NCBI GenBank assembly: GCA_025210795.1
Contig: JAOAQZ010000038.1
Span: forward strand, 1 to 64,000
Length of the DNA: 64,000 nucleotides
DNA from: Cohaesibacter sp.
GTDB taxonomy: Bacteria; Pseudomonadota; Alphaproteobacteria; Rhizobiales; Cohaesibacteraceae
Direction of reading: 5' to 3'
Shown here: positions 1-9,016 of the stretch, piece after piece
Layout: each line of letters starts with the position of its first letter
How positions within the stretch are numbered: position 1 is the stretch's first letter
Made by a program: the position numbers and the translations under genes
The notes under the pieces: model-generated
Databases searched by the model: none
What the model was told of the DNA's origin: nothing
Seen by the model: the letters and a program-made list of their open reading frames with translations, nothing else

Positions 1-102
1 AATCTCACAAATCAGGGGACACAAGACCCCGCCGCCAGCAGCAACGCCGCTGTCGATGAACCGCGTTATAGACCCACAAATAAAAAGAGTCAAACACATT
101 AA
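1..102 (+). CDS. C-terminal tail of an unidentified protein (cut by left edge)
   Basis: Frame 1 is open from the first base to a TAA at 100-102 and encodes about 33 residues of a hydrophilic tail (Ala/Ser/Asn-rich, then ending RYRPTNKKSQTH). Base composition changes from GC-rich to AT-rich straight after the stop, as expected at a gene end. The tail carries no recognisable motif, so no function is proposed. The opposite strand is also open here, so the assignment rests on the composition change and on the disordered-tail look of the translation. Confidence 0.5.
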   Translation, partial: NLTNQGTQDPAASSNAAVDEPRYRPTNKKSQTH

Positions 103-262
103 ACAAAAAATATCACAACTGCATAACACAACAGTGCATAAATTAATTAATCAAATAACTTCAATAACTTAATGAAATTCACCCCTATACAGCCACCACA
201 AATGGCAATTTTGAGCGCCGAAGAGCCCAAAAGAGCATAAAAAGAGGAAAAATCGGGAAAGC

Positions 263-339
263 TGGTGACCCCGGCGCGAGTCGAACGCGCGACCTACCGC
301 TTAGGAGGCGGTTGCTCTATCCATCTGAGCTACGGGGCC
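263..339 (-). tRNA. tRNA-Arg (anticodon CCT)
   Basis: Read on the minus strand this folds as a standard cloverleaf. The seven-base acceptor stem GGCCCCG pairs with CGGGGTC (one G-T pair), the D arm is AGCTCAGATGGATAGAGCA-like, and the anticodon stem ACCGC/GCGGT closes a seven-base loop CTCCTAA with anticodon CCT. The T arm contains GTTCGACTC. The 3' CCA is encoded at 263-265. CCT reads the AGG arginine codon. Confidence 0.97.
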
Positions 340-432
340 ATAAAGAATGGCAGCAAGGCGTAATCAAGACTGTCATCCGTGACATAATTTAGTATCATCT
401 CCTTTAAAGAAGAGAAACAGGATAAGCTCACC

Positions 433-1302
433 GTGGGCCATTTATTCCCATCCAAAGCGCTCCCCTTTATAAGGCACATAATCTTATGCCTTATCCCACT
501 CCTTTTCCTGTCGAGCGAAACAGCTATTACATCAGCAGAACCTGTCCAGAAACCGGCACCGCCAGCCACTCACCCTTGTCTTAAAGAGATGGCCCTCCTT
601 AGCAATCAGACGATAAAGGCCAATAATATTCGATTGCGCGGCCTGATAATGGAGGAGCTCATCCCAAGCTCTTTGGAAACTCAAAAGCGAAAAGTTATTC
701 AAAGCTGGCTAGAAGACACCAAATCTCCGACACTCCAATATTATATAAGCGCAAAAAACAGGGCCTCTTCCAAAACCGATAGATATGGTCGCCTCTCTCT
801 CTTCCCGGTCCGATTGTCAGAGCATTCTGTTATCAATCTTCAAGATATCTTACTGGAGACAGGCCTTGCACGCGCAAACCCCGCATCCCTCTCTATAGCC
901 TGCGCCCGTCGCCTCCTTAAAAAGGAAGAAGAGGCACGAAGAAATCTGCGCGGATTATGGGCACAAGACATATATAAGATAAAAAGCGCCAAAGCAGTCC
1001 CGCTTTCCAACACAATTTCCACCTATCAGCTCATCAAGGGAACGATCGTCAGCCTGTCCCGAAATCCCAATAAAACCAGCTATCTCAATTTTGGCCACAA
1101 TTGGAAAACAGACTTTACCGTGACCCTATCAGCCAGAAACCTCAAACTTTGGGAACAGCAAGGCCATTCTTTAGATGAATTAAAGGGCCAGACTGTATAT
1201 GTTCGAGGCTGGATTGAGAATCGGGATGGGGCGCTGATTCGCATCAGGCATCCGCAACAACTACAGTATGACATTGAGGATCTTGTCAGTGACGCGAAGT
1301 AG
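433..1302 (+). CDS. Secreted thermonuclease (SNase-like) family protein with C-terminal OB-like domain, probably inactive nuclease
   Basis: This is a 289-residue protein with a GTG start and an N-terminal hydrophobic segment (about residues 14-35) that looks like a signal peptide, so it is probably exported. Residues about 60-195 resemble the staphylococcal-nuclease fold: a DRYGR motif at 116-120 (the region of the second catalytic Arg) and the helix ending in GLWAQ. The usual GIDAPE catalytic strand is replaced by GLIMEE, so the calcium-binding Asp is missing. Residues about 205-285 form a second conserved module (motifs LNFGHNWKTDF and VRGWIE) that resembles an OB-fold nucleic-acid-binding domain. 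The 3' end overlaps the M48 protease gene, suggesting translational coupling. Nuclease activity is doubtful; a binding role is an inference. Confidence 0.72.
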   Translation: MGHLFPSKALPFIRHIILCLIPLLFLSSETAITSAEPVQKPAPPATHPCLKEMALLSNQTIKANNIRLRGLIMEELIPSSLETQKRKVIQSWLEDTKSPTLQYYISAKNRASSKTDRYGRLSLFPVRLSEHSVINLQDILLETGLARANPASLSIACARRLLKKEEEARRNLRGLWAQDIYKIKSAKAVPLSNTISTYQLIKGTIVSLSRNPNKTSYLNFGHNWKTDFTVTLSARNLKLWEQQGHSLDELKGQTVYVRGWIENRDGALIRIRHPQQLQYDIEDLVSDAK

Positions 1303-2761
1303 CTTGGTCTCACAATACCGGACAGCCATCCTTGTGGCCGTCACTCTTTTTCTGACGGGCTGCCAAAGTCTGCTCACCAATAATGCGCCATCCATCGGTC
1401 CGGTCTCCCCATCCGTGACCTCTCCTATTGATTCTGTCGAGCGGGAAATCGGCCGCCAAGAGCATCCTAAAATCATCAAGAGTTATGGCGGGCTCTATTC
1501 CAATCCAAAACTGGAATCAATGGTTGCCAAACTGGTTGGCCGACTGGTCGCAGCGTCACCCGAGCCGAACCGGCCCTATCGCGTTACCATCCTCAATTCG
1601 CCCACCATCAATGCCTTTGCCCTGCCCGGCGGCTATCTTTATGTCACGCGCGGCCTTTTGGCTCTTGCCAATGACAAGGCAGAACTTGGCGCCGTGCTTG
1701 CCCACGAAATGGCTCATGTCACCTCCCGCCATGCGTTGGCGCGCGCGCAAGCGCGCAAGAATAATGAGATGGTCTCCCGCGTCATCAAAAACATGGTGGG
1801 CAATAATGCCAAAGCGGCCAAGATCAAAGCAAAGAACCTGATCACACTGGCAAGCTTCTCACAAGTCCAGGAGCTGGAAGCGGACAAACTAGGCATCGAA
1901 ACCATTCAAAGAGCAGGCCTTGACCCCTTTGCCGCCAGCCGTTTTCTTAAAACCATGGGGGCTTATGCCGAATTCCTTACAGGGCAAGCCAATAACGACC
2001 CCAAAGCCAATTTCCTGTCCTCTCACCCCACAACACCGCAGCGTATTCAGGCAGCCATCTTTGCCGCCCGCCGCTTTGGTGGCCCCAATATTGGCGCCAA
2101 GGAACAGGACAGCTATCTTGATGCTTTGGACGGCACCTTGTTTGGGGACGCCCCGGATGAAGGTTTTGTCAGAGACCGCTCCTATATCCATCCCCATCTT
2201 CGCATCACTTTCTCCCTGCCAGAAGGCTACCGGCTGGAAAACACATCCAAAGCCGTCCTTGCCGTGGCTCAGGATGGCACAGCCATGCGCTTTGACGGGG
2301 TCAGCGTAAGCCCGGATATCAGATTAACGGACTATCTGACATCTGGATGGATTACCGGCCTAATCACCGGTTCCATAAGAGAGCAGACCATTAACGGGCA
2401 AAAAGCCGTATTGGCCACCGCCCGCGCCAAAGGCTGGACCTTCCGCATTGCCATCGTCCGCATTCAGTCAGCCACTTATCGCTTTGTCTTTGCAACAACC
2501 CGGCCCAATGCAAGCTTTGAATCGAACGTGACGGAAACCTTTAATTCCTTCCGCATGCTCACCTATGCCCAAGCCCAAAGCTTCCGCCCCCTCATTGTCA
2601 AGATCGAACAAGCCCCGGTTGCCAGCAGCATCGACACTTACGCAAGGCGCATGCGCGGCAGCAAGCAAAAGGCCCGTCTGTTTCGTCTGCTTAATAATCT
2701 GCCAGCAGGTGCACGGATTAAAAAAGGGCAAAAGGTCAAGCTGATCGTCGATCAACCCTAA
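1289..2761 (+). CDS. M48-family metalloprotease lipoprotein (BepA/LoiP-like)
   Basis: This is a zinc metalloprotease, probably anchored in the envelope and acting in outer-membrane protein quality control like other M48 lipoproteins. An N-terminal hydrophobic stretch ends in the lipobox LTGC. The HEMAH zinc motif lies about residue 139 and the third ligand region is QELEADKLG about 60 residues later. The C-terminal third (after about residue 300) is a separate module ending in a LysM-like GARIKKGQKVKLIV stretch. An in-frame ATG exists at 1268, but the GTG at 1289 has GAGGA eight bases upstream and gives a normal-length signal peptide, so I prefer it. The gene overlaps the upstream nuclease-like gene by 14 bases and is followed by a shared terminator. 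Confidence 0.88.
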   Translation: MTRSSLVSQYRTAILVAVTLFLTGCQSLLTNNAPSIGPVSPSVTSPIDSVEREIGRQEHPKIIKSYGGLYSNPKLESMVAKLVGRLVAASPEPNRPYRVTILNSPTINAFALPGGYLYVTRGLLALANDKAELGAVLAHEMAHVTSRHALARAQARKNNEMVSRVIKNMVGNNAKAAKIKAKNLITLASFSQVQELEADKLGIETIQRAGLDPFAASRFLKTMGAYAEFLTGQANNDPKANFLSSHPTTPQRIQAAIFAARRFGGPNIGAKEQDSYLDALDGTLFGDAPDEGFVRDRSYIHPHLRITFSLPEGYRLENTSKAVLAVAQDGTAMRFDGVSVSPDIRLTDYLTSGWITGLITGSIREQTINGQKAVLATARAKGWTFRIAIVRIQSATYRFVFATTRPNASFESNVTETFNSFRMLTYAQAQSFRPLIVKIEQAPVASSIDTYARRMRGSKQKARLFRLLNNLPAGARIKKGQKVKLIVDQP

Positions 2762-2824
2762 AGGCTGCCCCCACTCAATAATGGGAATGGCAACATAGCG
2801 ACGGCTTTCTGAAGCCCAAACAAC

Positions 2825-2860
2825 AAAAAGGCCGCGACATCAAATGTCGCGGCCTTTTTT
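2825..2860. terminator. Bidirectional Rho-independent terminator
   Basis: An A-tract, a perfect stem GGCCGCGACA / TGTCGCGGCC around a short loop, and a T-tract lie between the convergent M48 protease gene (+) and carD (-). The A and T tracts on both sides let it serve both strands. Confidence 0.92.
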
Positions 2861-2880
2861 AAAACGAAAATCCAAAGCGA

Positions 2881-3435
2881 TTAAGCAGCGGCTTCCTGCT
2901 CACCTTTGCCTGCACCGCGGCGCGGGCTTTTCGCCAGATTTTTCTCAATCACATGAATAGCCTCGGTGCCAGACAATTTACGGATGGCAGCCACTTCGCG
3001 CGCCATACGGTCCAACGCAGCTTCATAAAGCTGACGCTCGGAATAGGATTGTTCTGGCTGGCTTTCAGAGCGATACAAGTCACGCACCACTTCAGCAATA
3101 GACTGCAAATCACCGGAATTGATCTTTGCTTCATATTCCTGAGCGCGGCGGCTCCACATTGTACGCTTGATACGAGCACGACCAGTGACAGTCACCAATG
3201 CCTTTTCAACGCTTTCTTCGTCGGACAATTTGCGCATGCCAACGGATGCGATTTTGCCAACAGGAACACGCAAGGTCATTTTGTCCTGTTCGAAATTGAT
3301 AACAAACAGTTCCAGGTTCAGGCCTGCCACTTCTTGTTCTTCGATATTAACAATTTGACCAACACCATGTGCCGGATAAACAATGAATTCGTTAATTTTA
3401 AAGCCCTGACGTTGGGTGGCTTTTTTGATGGCCAT
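2881..3435 (-). CDS. carD: CarD-family transcriptional regulator
   Basis: This 184-residue protein has the CarD/CdnL layout. An N-terminal RNA-polymerase-interacting Tudor-like domain (about residues 10-70; motif YPAHGVG, typical of the family) is followed by a helical DNA-binding domain containing the conserved TMWSRRAQEY stretch near residue 113. CarD proteins bind the beta subunit of RNA polymerase and stabilise open promoter complexes, acting globally rather than on one operon. It begins with an AAA/AAG-rich ATG start and ends in an Ala/Gly-rich tail. It sits downstream of the ferredoxin gene, an order common in Rhizobiales, but a terminator separates the two, so carD is probably transcribed from its own promoter in 3436-3640. 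Confidence 0.95.
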   Translation of the reverse strand: MAIKKATQRQGFKINEFIVYPAHGVGQIVNIEEQEVAGLNLELFVINFEQDKMTLRVPVGKIASVGMRKLSDEESVEKALVTVTGRARIKRTMWSRRAQEYEAKINSGDLQSIAEVVRDLYRSESQPEQSYSERQLYEAALDRMAREVAAIRKLSGTEAIHVIEKNLAKSPRRGAGKGEQEAAA

Positions 3436-3845
3436 ACGCTTGAAACTCCCGCGTCACTTGAGGATGGATTTTGGCAAAATCGCATCCCGCTCCGGTAAGA
3501 AAGACTAAAAGCCTTTTAAATCCGGACAATTACGCCATTTGAGCACAGAAACTTCATAGCCTGCGCTCATCTTCTACCAATTAGGCACAAGGGATATGTG
3601 GATTGCGCAGTTACCCATTGAAATGAGCAACAAATACGCATAAAAAAACTCCCAATGAGGAGTATTTTTGACCTTCCCTTGTCTGTTGATTAAGGGGAGC
3701 ATAGCATATTTTTGTTGCAATTCCAACGAAAGTTGCCATCAAACCGTCATCTTTAGTAAATGCTCCCGCCGATCTTTCTGATTTAATTACATAAATCGCA
3801 GATTTCAGCCATTTTGCGGCGCACAAAAATTTCTGGAATAACAAA
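3436..3845. other. Intergenic region upstream of carD
   Basis: No convincing gene is present. It holds the carD promoter region and a short AT-flanked hairpin at about 3642-3669 (ACTCC/GGAGT, preceded by an A-tract and followed by T5), which could be a weak second terminator behind the ferredoxin gene. Confidence 0.5.
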
Positions 3846-3889
3846 GAAAAATGGCCCGGCGACACTGTCCTGTCAGCCCGAGCCATTAA
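3846..3889 (-). terminator. Terminator of the ferredoxin gene
   Basis: Read on the minus strand, AATGGC...TCGGGC pairs imperfectly with GCCGGGCCATT and is followed by TTTTTC. It lies 22 bases past the fdxA stop codon. Confidence 0.75.
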
Positions 3890-3910
3890 ATTCTTGCCTG
3901 AAGTCGGGAT

Positions 3911-4246
3911 TTAGTCTCCCTCTCCCGGCGCTTCGGAGAGAAGCTTCAGCTTGCCTTCGACACCATCCATGTCCTGATAACCTGGCATCGGCTCTTTCTT
4001 GACCGTAATATTTGGCCAGATCTCGGCATATTTGGTATTGAGTTTGATCCAGTCTTCAAGACCTGGCTCGGTATCGGGCTTAATCGCCTCAGCTGGGCAT
4101 TCCGGCTCACACACACCACAATCGATACATTCATCGGGATGAATAACCAGCCAGTTTTCACCTTCATAGAAGCAGTCAACAGGGCAAACTTCTACACAGT
4201 CCGTATATTTGCAGCTAATGCAATTGTCCAACACAACATAAGTCAT
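3911..4246 (-). CDS. fdxA: FdxA-type 7Fe ferredoxin (3Fe-4S and 4Fe-4S)
   Basis: This small acidic electron carrier has the FdxA pattern. An N-terminal C-x2-C(KYTDC)-x3-CP cluster motif near residues 9-20 is followed by [12 protein letters not shown] near residues 39-50, and a C-terminal extension with EIWPNI is typical of FdxA. The start is taken at the ATG of MTYVVLDN because GGAG lies eight bases upstream; a start four codons earlier would absorb that ribosome-binding site. In other Rhizobiales this gene also sits between an S4-domain gene and carD. The physiological partner cannot be told from the sequence. Confidence 0.95.
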   Translation of the reverse strand: MTYVVLDNCISCKYTDCVEVCPVDCFYEGENWLVIHPDECIDCGVCEPECPAEAIKPDTEPGLEDWIKLNTKYAEIWPNITVKKEPMPGYQDMDGVEGKLKLLSEAPGEGD

Positions 4247-4586
4247 TGTGATCTCCACAACAGGTGGTCTGCGGTCTAGCCGCTCATTGGTCTCTTATGC
4301 GATGTGCTATCGCTTTTGATAAAATGTTGCAAGCAGTTTCCATTGCGTATTGCTGTCGCAACTTAGAAGAAATTTCCCTAAAACAAGTGAAAGGCACTTT
4401 AGGCCCGGTCAAGGAAAGATTTGGTTACGGATAGCAAAGACTTTTGCCACCATCTTTGAGCTTGCTCAAATCAAGCATAATAAATACCTGTTTTATGAAA
4501 AATCTGAACCTAAAAGGATGGCAAGACCAATGCGCAAGCAGAAAGGCGCACCGGCCCAAGGACCATGGTCAGTCTGGAAAAGTCAG
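4247..4586. other. Intergenic region between fdxA and the S4-domain gene
   Basis: About 340 bases with no supported gene. It should contain the fdxA promoter on the minus strand; I see no clear terminator for the helicase/S4 operon, so some read-through into fdxA is possible. Confidence 0.4.
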
Positions 4587-4982
4587 CTAGTCATCAAGAT
4601 GGGCTTGCTTGAACTTCATGGTCTGGCGCCTGTCGCGTTTGGTCGGCCTTCCTGCCCCGGCATCACGAACCTCGACTTTGGCACTTTCAGCACGCGGCTT
4701 TTTCTCAACAACCGGAGACAGATCTTCGTAAAGCAATTGCGCTTCCGTCGCGGGGCCGCGCCGCTCGCCCAGAGCCAGAACCTTATAAATCTGGATCCGG
4801 TCATTGCGGGCAATGGTAAGAACATCACCAACTTTAACGCCTTGCTTGGCAGCTGCCACTTTTTCCTTGTTCAGACGGACCGCTCCGGAAGTGACAAGCT
4901 TGGCTGCCAGAGTGCGTGTTTTGACCACTCTGGCAAACCAAAGCCATTTATCAATCCGAAGTTTTGCAACACTTTCCTGCAT
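4587..4982 (-). CDS. S4-domain RNA-binding protein (Hsp15-like)
   Basis: This 131-residue protein has an S4 RNA-binding motif at about residues 6-65 (RIDKWLWFARVVKTRT..A..LV..G.VRLN), the signature of the Hsp15/HslR family that binds the large ribosomal subunit or peptidyl-tRNA-blocked 50S particles. It ends in a basic tail rich in Arg/Lys. The ATG at 4982 is chosen because GGAG lies seven bases upstream; an in-frame TTG five codons earlier is less likely. It starts 31 bases after the helicase stop, so the two RNA-related genes are probably one operon. Confidence 0.9.
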   Translation of the reverse strand: MQESVAKLRIDKWLWFARVVKTRTLAAKLVTSGAVRLNKEKVAAAKQGVKVGDVLTIARNDRIQIYKVLALGERRGPATEAQLLYEDLSPVVEKKPRAESAKVEVRDAGAGRPTKRDRRQTMKFKQAHLDD

Positions 4983-5013
4983 GCAAGCTCCGCCCAAACA
5001 TGTTTGTCGGACG

Positions 5014-8000
5014 TTATTTGTCCTGATTCAAATTGGCCTTCAAAGCGGCCAAGGCTGCAAATGGAGAATCGGGATCAGCCACTTTTTCCTTGCGAGGTGC
5101 AGAAGAGCGAGACGGCTTGCGGCCCTTATCAGGCTGCCCACTACGGGAGCGACCTTTGCCGCCCTCGCCGCGACCACCGCCACGATTGGAGCCAAACTTG
5201 CCTTTGCTGCCATCTTTAAAGCCACCTTTACGCGGCCCGGCACGATGGGGCTTGCGATCACCACGGCCCGCAGGACGCCAAATCTCAAGCCACTTTTCTT
5301 CTTCAGCCTCGGCTTCACCTTCCGGCTTTGCCTCGGCATCATCAGAAACTGAATCAGCAGGTGCAGCAGCATCCGAAGACACTTCCTTGGCACCCTCATC
5401 AGCTTTATCAGCATCTGTATTGTCAGCAGCAACATCGCTCGCAGCGGTCTCGCCTTGAGCCTCTTCAGCAGCAGGCGCTGCTTCTGCTTCAATCTTGCGA
5501 CGCTCGACCCGATACCCAAGAGATTTCAGAATTGTGGAAAAATCATCCCCGGCACAGCCCAAAAGCGATGTCATGGCAACAGTAACGGTGAAACCGCGAT
5601 CCAAAGCCCCTTCCGGTGGCTCGGGTGATTCTTCGGTTGCGCGCCAGCTCAGAAGCGGGCGAATGAGATCGGCCAGACGCTCCAAAATATCAATGCGCAC
5701 GGCCCGCTGGCCATACACACCAAAGCCAACTGTCTTGTAAAGCTGAGCAGAAACAGACCCGTCCACAGGGATCGATGTCCGGCCAGAGGCTGACAGAGCA
5801 GGCACTTCAACAAGCCCCGCCTGATCAAGCCCGCCATTGCGCAGCGCCCACATCATCACCAGCAAAGTGCTAGGCGCAGGCTTGAGCAAAATGGGGATAT
5901 AGATGTGATAGGCACCAAAGCGCACACCAAATTTGCGCAAGGAGGCCCGGGCATCCTGATCCAGTGAGCGAACATCTTCGGACACGGACCGTCGATCCAG
6001 AATCCCGAGATTTTCAACCAGCTGGAACGCAAGCCCTTTGGCAATGCCTTCAAGCTCGCCGGTATTGGCCAGATCCACCAAAGGCTGCAGCAACAAGTTG
6101 ATATGATTGGTAAGCCAGAGATTGACGCGTGCCTGAACAGCGTCCAAAGCCGCGCCGGACAATCCTTCATCAGCCAGCACCATCAGCCTTGGCTTGAGGA
6201 TTTCATCCCCTTCAACCAATTTGGCAATTGGAGCTCCCTGCCAGCGCAGGATCCCATCTCCGGACAGCAAGAACTGATCATTAGCAGCTCCTGCGATCCT
6301 TTCAGATCTGCTTTCAAATTCTACAGACAAGACCTTCTGCGCGGCGGCGCGAATCGCTTTGGCATCCTGACCTTCAGCACTCACATCGGGCGCAAAGCGA
6401 AATCCTTGCAATTGTCCAACATGCTGACCTTCCACCAGCACATCACCGGTAGCAGTAATTTCCGCTTCGAGCATTGCATTTTCTCTCAGACGTTTCATCA
6501 ATACACTTGTACGCCGATCCACAAAGCGCTTGGTTAAGCGCTCATGAAGAGCATCAGACAGACGATCTTCGACGGCTCTGGTCTGTTCTTGCCACAAAAG
6601 GGGATCATCTAGCCACCCCTTTTTATTCGCAATGAACGTCCAAGTGCGGATATGTGCAATTCTATTTGCCAATGTGTCAATATTGCCATCCGTTCTATCC
6701 GCTAAAGAAATCTGCCCTGACAGCCATTTCCGGTCAAGACGACCATAATCCTGTAGTTGACAAAAGAGCTTGGAAATCAGTTCGGCATGATTGGCGGGAG
6801 CAATTTTGCGATAATCCGGCACCTGACAGACATCCCATAACAGGTGCAAGCTGTCATTTTCATGAATGCGATCCCTGATCTCCATGTCTTTATACAAAAG
6901 CTCCAGGGCCTGCAGATCACTCGCTGGCAGGCTTTTGGCAAGGCCAGGGCGATTGGGGGGCTGCTCCAGCGACTGGATCAGGCTCTGATAGGAGCCAAAA
7001 TCAAGATCCCGATTGCGCCATTGCAGTAATTTAAGCGGCTGGAAAATGTGGCATTCAAGCTGCTCCACCAGCTCGTCTTCAAAGGGGCTGACACGCCCCG
7101 TCACCCCAAAGGTCCCATCACGCGTGTGCCTGCCTGCACGACCGGCAACCTGTGCCAGTTCCGCAGCCGTAAGCCTGCGATATTGAAACCCGTCAAATTT
7201 CTGCTCCGAGGCAAAGGCCACATGGTCAACATCCAGATTAAGCCCCATGCCAACGGCATCGGTTGCGATGAGATAATCCACATCACCATTTTGAAAGAGT
7301 TCAACTTGCGCATTTCTGGTGCGTGGCGACAGGCTACCCATCACAACAGCGGCCCCACCCCGCTGCCTGCGAACAAGCTCGGCAATGGCATACACATCAT
7401 TGACCGAAAAAGTCACAATGGCTGACCGGCGGGGCAACCGGGATAATTTCTTGGATCCCGCATAAGTGAGCTGCGACATACGCGGTCGGGAAATGATAGT
7501 GGCGCGCGGCAGCAATTGCTCAATCATCGGGCGCATGGTCTCGGCCCCTAAAAGAAGCGTCTCTTCGCGCCCGCGCAAATGCAAAAGCCGATCTGTAAAA
7601 ACATGTCCGCGCTCAAAATCTGCCGCCAACTGCACCTCATCAAGAGCAACAAAGGCAACATCCACATGGGCTGGCATCGCCTCAACCGTGCAGACATGAT
7701 AACGGGCATGCGGCGGAATGATCTTCTCTTCCCCTGTGTGAAGGGCAACAAGATCCTTGCCTGTCTTGGCAACAAGCTTGCCATAGACCTCGCGCGCCAG
7801 AAGCCGCAAAGGCAGGCCAATAATGCCAGAGGAATGGGCCACCATCCGCTCGATCGCCATATGGGTTTTGCCCGTATTGGTCGGCCCGAGCACAGCGGTC
7901 ACTTTGCCAAAAGCAGCAGCCCCGCCCGACCCCGCTCCAGCATTTTCCTCTAAGTGCGATGAAACACCAAAGGCCTTGGCTGCATAAGAGGTGATATCTT

Positions 8001-8184
8001 GCGCCTCTCGCTCCTTGGCTCGTTCCGGTGAAGCCTTGACTTTCGGTCCATCCCCTTTTGCTCTGCGCTGCCGTGCCCGCTCAACCAGCTTGCTTTTCTC
8101 TTCAGACAATTTGGGTTTTTGAGGATCCAGCTTCAAATCGGCCAATGCAGAAAAAGGCGATGAAGTCTCTTTGCGTTTTGTCAT
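5014..8184 (-). CDS. SUV3-like DExH-box RNA helicase with disordered C-terminal tail
   Basis: This large helicase (1056 residues) resembles mitochondrial SUV3, which unwinds RNA for degradation or turnover. Walker A GPTNTGKT is at residues 100-107, the DEVQ Walker B box about 75 residues later, and helicase motif VI is seen as QVAGRAGRH. A C-terminal SUV3-type region contains the FQPLKLLQWRNRDLDF stretch. Residues about 880-1056 are low-complexity: an acidic Ala/Glu/Asp part followed by an RGG/Lys-rich part, presumably RNA-binding. The protein begins and ends with nearly the same short motif: SPFSALADLK at 9-18 and SPFAALAALK at 1040-1049. The gene leads an operon with the S4 protein. No good ribosome-binding site is seen upstream of the ATG, so the start is the least certain part. 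Confidence 0.92.
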   Translation of the reverse strand: MTKRKETSSPFSALADLKLDPQKPKLSEEKSKLVERARQRRAKGDGPKVKASPERAKEREAQDITSYAAKAFGVSSHLEENAGAGSGGAAAFGKVTAVLGPTNTGKTHMAIERMVAHSSGIIGLPLRLLAREVYGKLVAKTGKDLVALHTGEEKIIPPHARYHVCTVEAMPAHVDVAFVALDEVQLAADFERGHVFTDRLLHLRGREETLLLGAETMRPMIEQLLPRATIISRPRMSQLTYAGSKKLSRLPRRSAIVTFSVNDVYAIAELVRRQRGGAAVVMGSLSPRTRNAQVELFQNGDVDYLIATDAVGMGLNLDVDHVAFASEQKFDGFQYRRLTAAELAQVAGRAGRHTRDGTFGVTGRVSPFEDELVEQLECHIFQPLKLLQWRNRDLDFGSYQSLIQSLEQPPNRPGLAKSLPASDLQALELLYKDMEIRDRIHENDSLHLLWDVCQVPDYRKIAPANHAELISKLFCQLQDYGRLDRKWLSGQISLADRTDGNIDTLANRIAHIRTWTFIANKKGWLDDPLLWQEQTRAVEDRLSDALHERLTKRFVDRRTSVLMKRLRENAMLEAEITATGDVLVEGQHVGQLQGFRFAPDVSAEGQDAKAIRAAAQKVLSVEFESRSERIAGAANDQFLLSGDGILRWQGAPIAKLVEGDEILKPRLMVLADEGLSGAALDAVQARVNLWLTNHINLLLQPLVDLANTGELEGIAKGLAFQLVENLGILDRRSVSEDVRSLDQDARASLRKFGVRFGAYHIYIPILLKPAPSTLLVMMWALRNGGLDQAGLVEVPALSASGRTSIPVDGSVSAQLYKTVGFGVYGQRAVRIDILERLADLIRPLLSWRATEESPEPPEGALDRGFTVTVAMTSLLGCAGDDFSTILKSLGYRVERRKIEAEAAPAAEEAQGETAASDVAADNTDADKADEGAKEVSSDAAAPADSVSDDAEAKPEGEAEAEEEKWLEIWRPAGRGDRKPHRAGPRKGGFKDGSKGKFGSNRGGGRGEGGKGRSRSGQPDKGRKPSRSSAPRKEKVADPDSPFAALAALKANLNQDK

Positions 8185-8320
8185 CGTGCTTTTGCCAACT
8201 AAAGCTCACTTATGGCTCTGTGCCGCAGGGCAAAAGCCCCAGAGGAAAGGTTATTGCAAATTCCATGCGCGCTTTGCAAGGGCTGAATGGGGCATACCCA
8301 AGCAACTTGCAGCAGCAAAT

Positions 8321-8404
8321 TTAACCTTTGGAACGAGTCTGGAACGAATCATGCCCGAATCGCTGACACCATCAAGTTCCGTATTTGTTCTCACTGAATA
8401 TAGG
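8321..8404. repeat. Intergenic direct repeat, copy 1
   Basis: Begins TTAACCTTT-G-GAACG, contains CGAATC, and ends with TTTGTTCTCACT-GA-ATATAG. It aligns along its whole length, with one compensated single-base indel pair, to 8574-8657. The spacing between copies is 253 bases. Confidence 0.7.
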
Positions 8405-8573
8405 CGCTCTTCCCCTCAAACCTACAAGATTTAGCAAGCGCCTGTGTCCCGAAGTCAAAGCACCCCATTCACAGGCACCAAAATCGCCCGAAATGTTAAA
8501 AATTCTGGTCCAAAATGAAACGCAATCTCTTACCTCTCTCTTAAACAACAGGAGGCGGATAATCCCTCCTCCG

Positions 8574-8657
8574 TTAACCTTTTGAACGCAGAGAGAACAA
8601 AGCTTGCACGAATCAGCGATGGAAGCATTTTCCCAGTTTGTTCTCACTAGATATAAG
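8574..8657. repeat. Intergenic direct repeat, copy 2
   Basis: Begins TTAACCTTT-T-GAACG, contains CACGAATC, and ends with TTTGTTCTCACT-AG-ATATAA. Both ends match copy 1 closely; the middle is diverged. Function unknown; duplicated small RNA or promoter region are possibilities. Confidence 0.7.
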
Positions 8658-8908
8658 TCAGCACACCTCCAAAAGCCCTAAATATAGCGAGTGGTAATTT
8701 ACGTAAGCACCACCTGTTTTTAAAGAAACACAAGGCGTTAACCAATTTTTCCATTTTGGCACAAGCTGCTGCAATACCTCAGATCACGCTGAAGCACAGC
8801 AAAAAGGCAGAGCTGCAACACACATATAGAAGAGGCCGCCTTAAGCCTGCCAAACAGCAACATGGTGTCTGGGAGGAAAAGGGGGAGAGAGAAAAAAATT
8901 TGGCAAAC

Positions 8909-8930
8909 AAAAAGGGAGCCGAAGCTCCCT
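8909..8930 (-). terminator. Terminator of the DUF3108 gene
   Basis: On the minus strand AGGGAGC-TTCG-GCTCCCT is followed by TTTTTG. It has a stable tetraloop and lies 87 bases past the DUF3108 stop. Confidence 0.88.
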
Positions 8931-9016
8931 CATTCATTCTTATTGGTGGACCGCAAGGCGCGCTCTAATCGCTCACCAGCCGATCGCCCGACCTTAAAAG
9001 CATATAAGGCGCTCGC

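Larger units (their letters stand above)
8185..8908. other. Long intergenic region holding a diverged direct repeat
   Basis: No open frame here has convincing coding character. The region carries the helicase promoter (minus strand) and two similar copies of an approximately 84-base sequence, annotated separately. A GGAGG...CCTCC segment at about 8551-8572 sits just before the second copy. The rest is unexplained. Confidence 0.5.

Noticed and set aside
4350..5219. Long plus-strand open frame over fdxA upstream, S4 and helicase genes
   Set aside because: It is antisense to well-supported S4 and helicase genes and has no recognisable domain.
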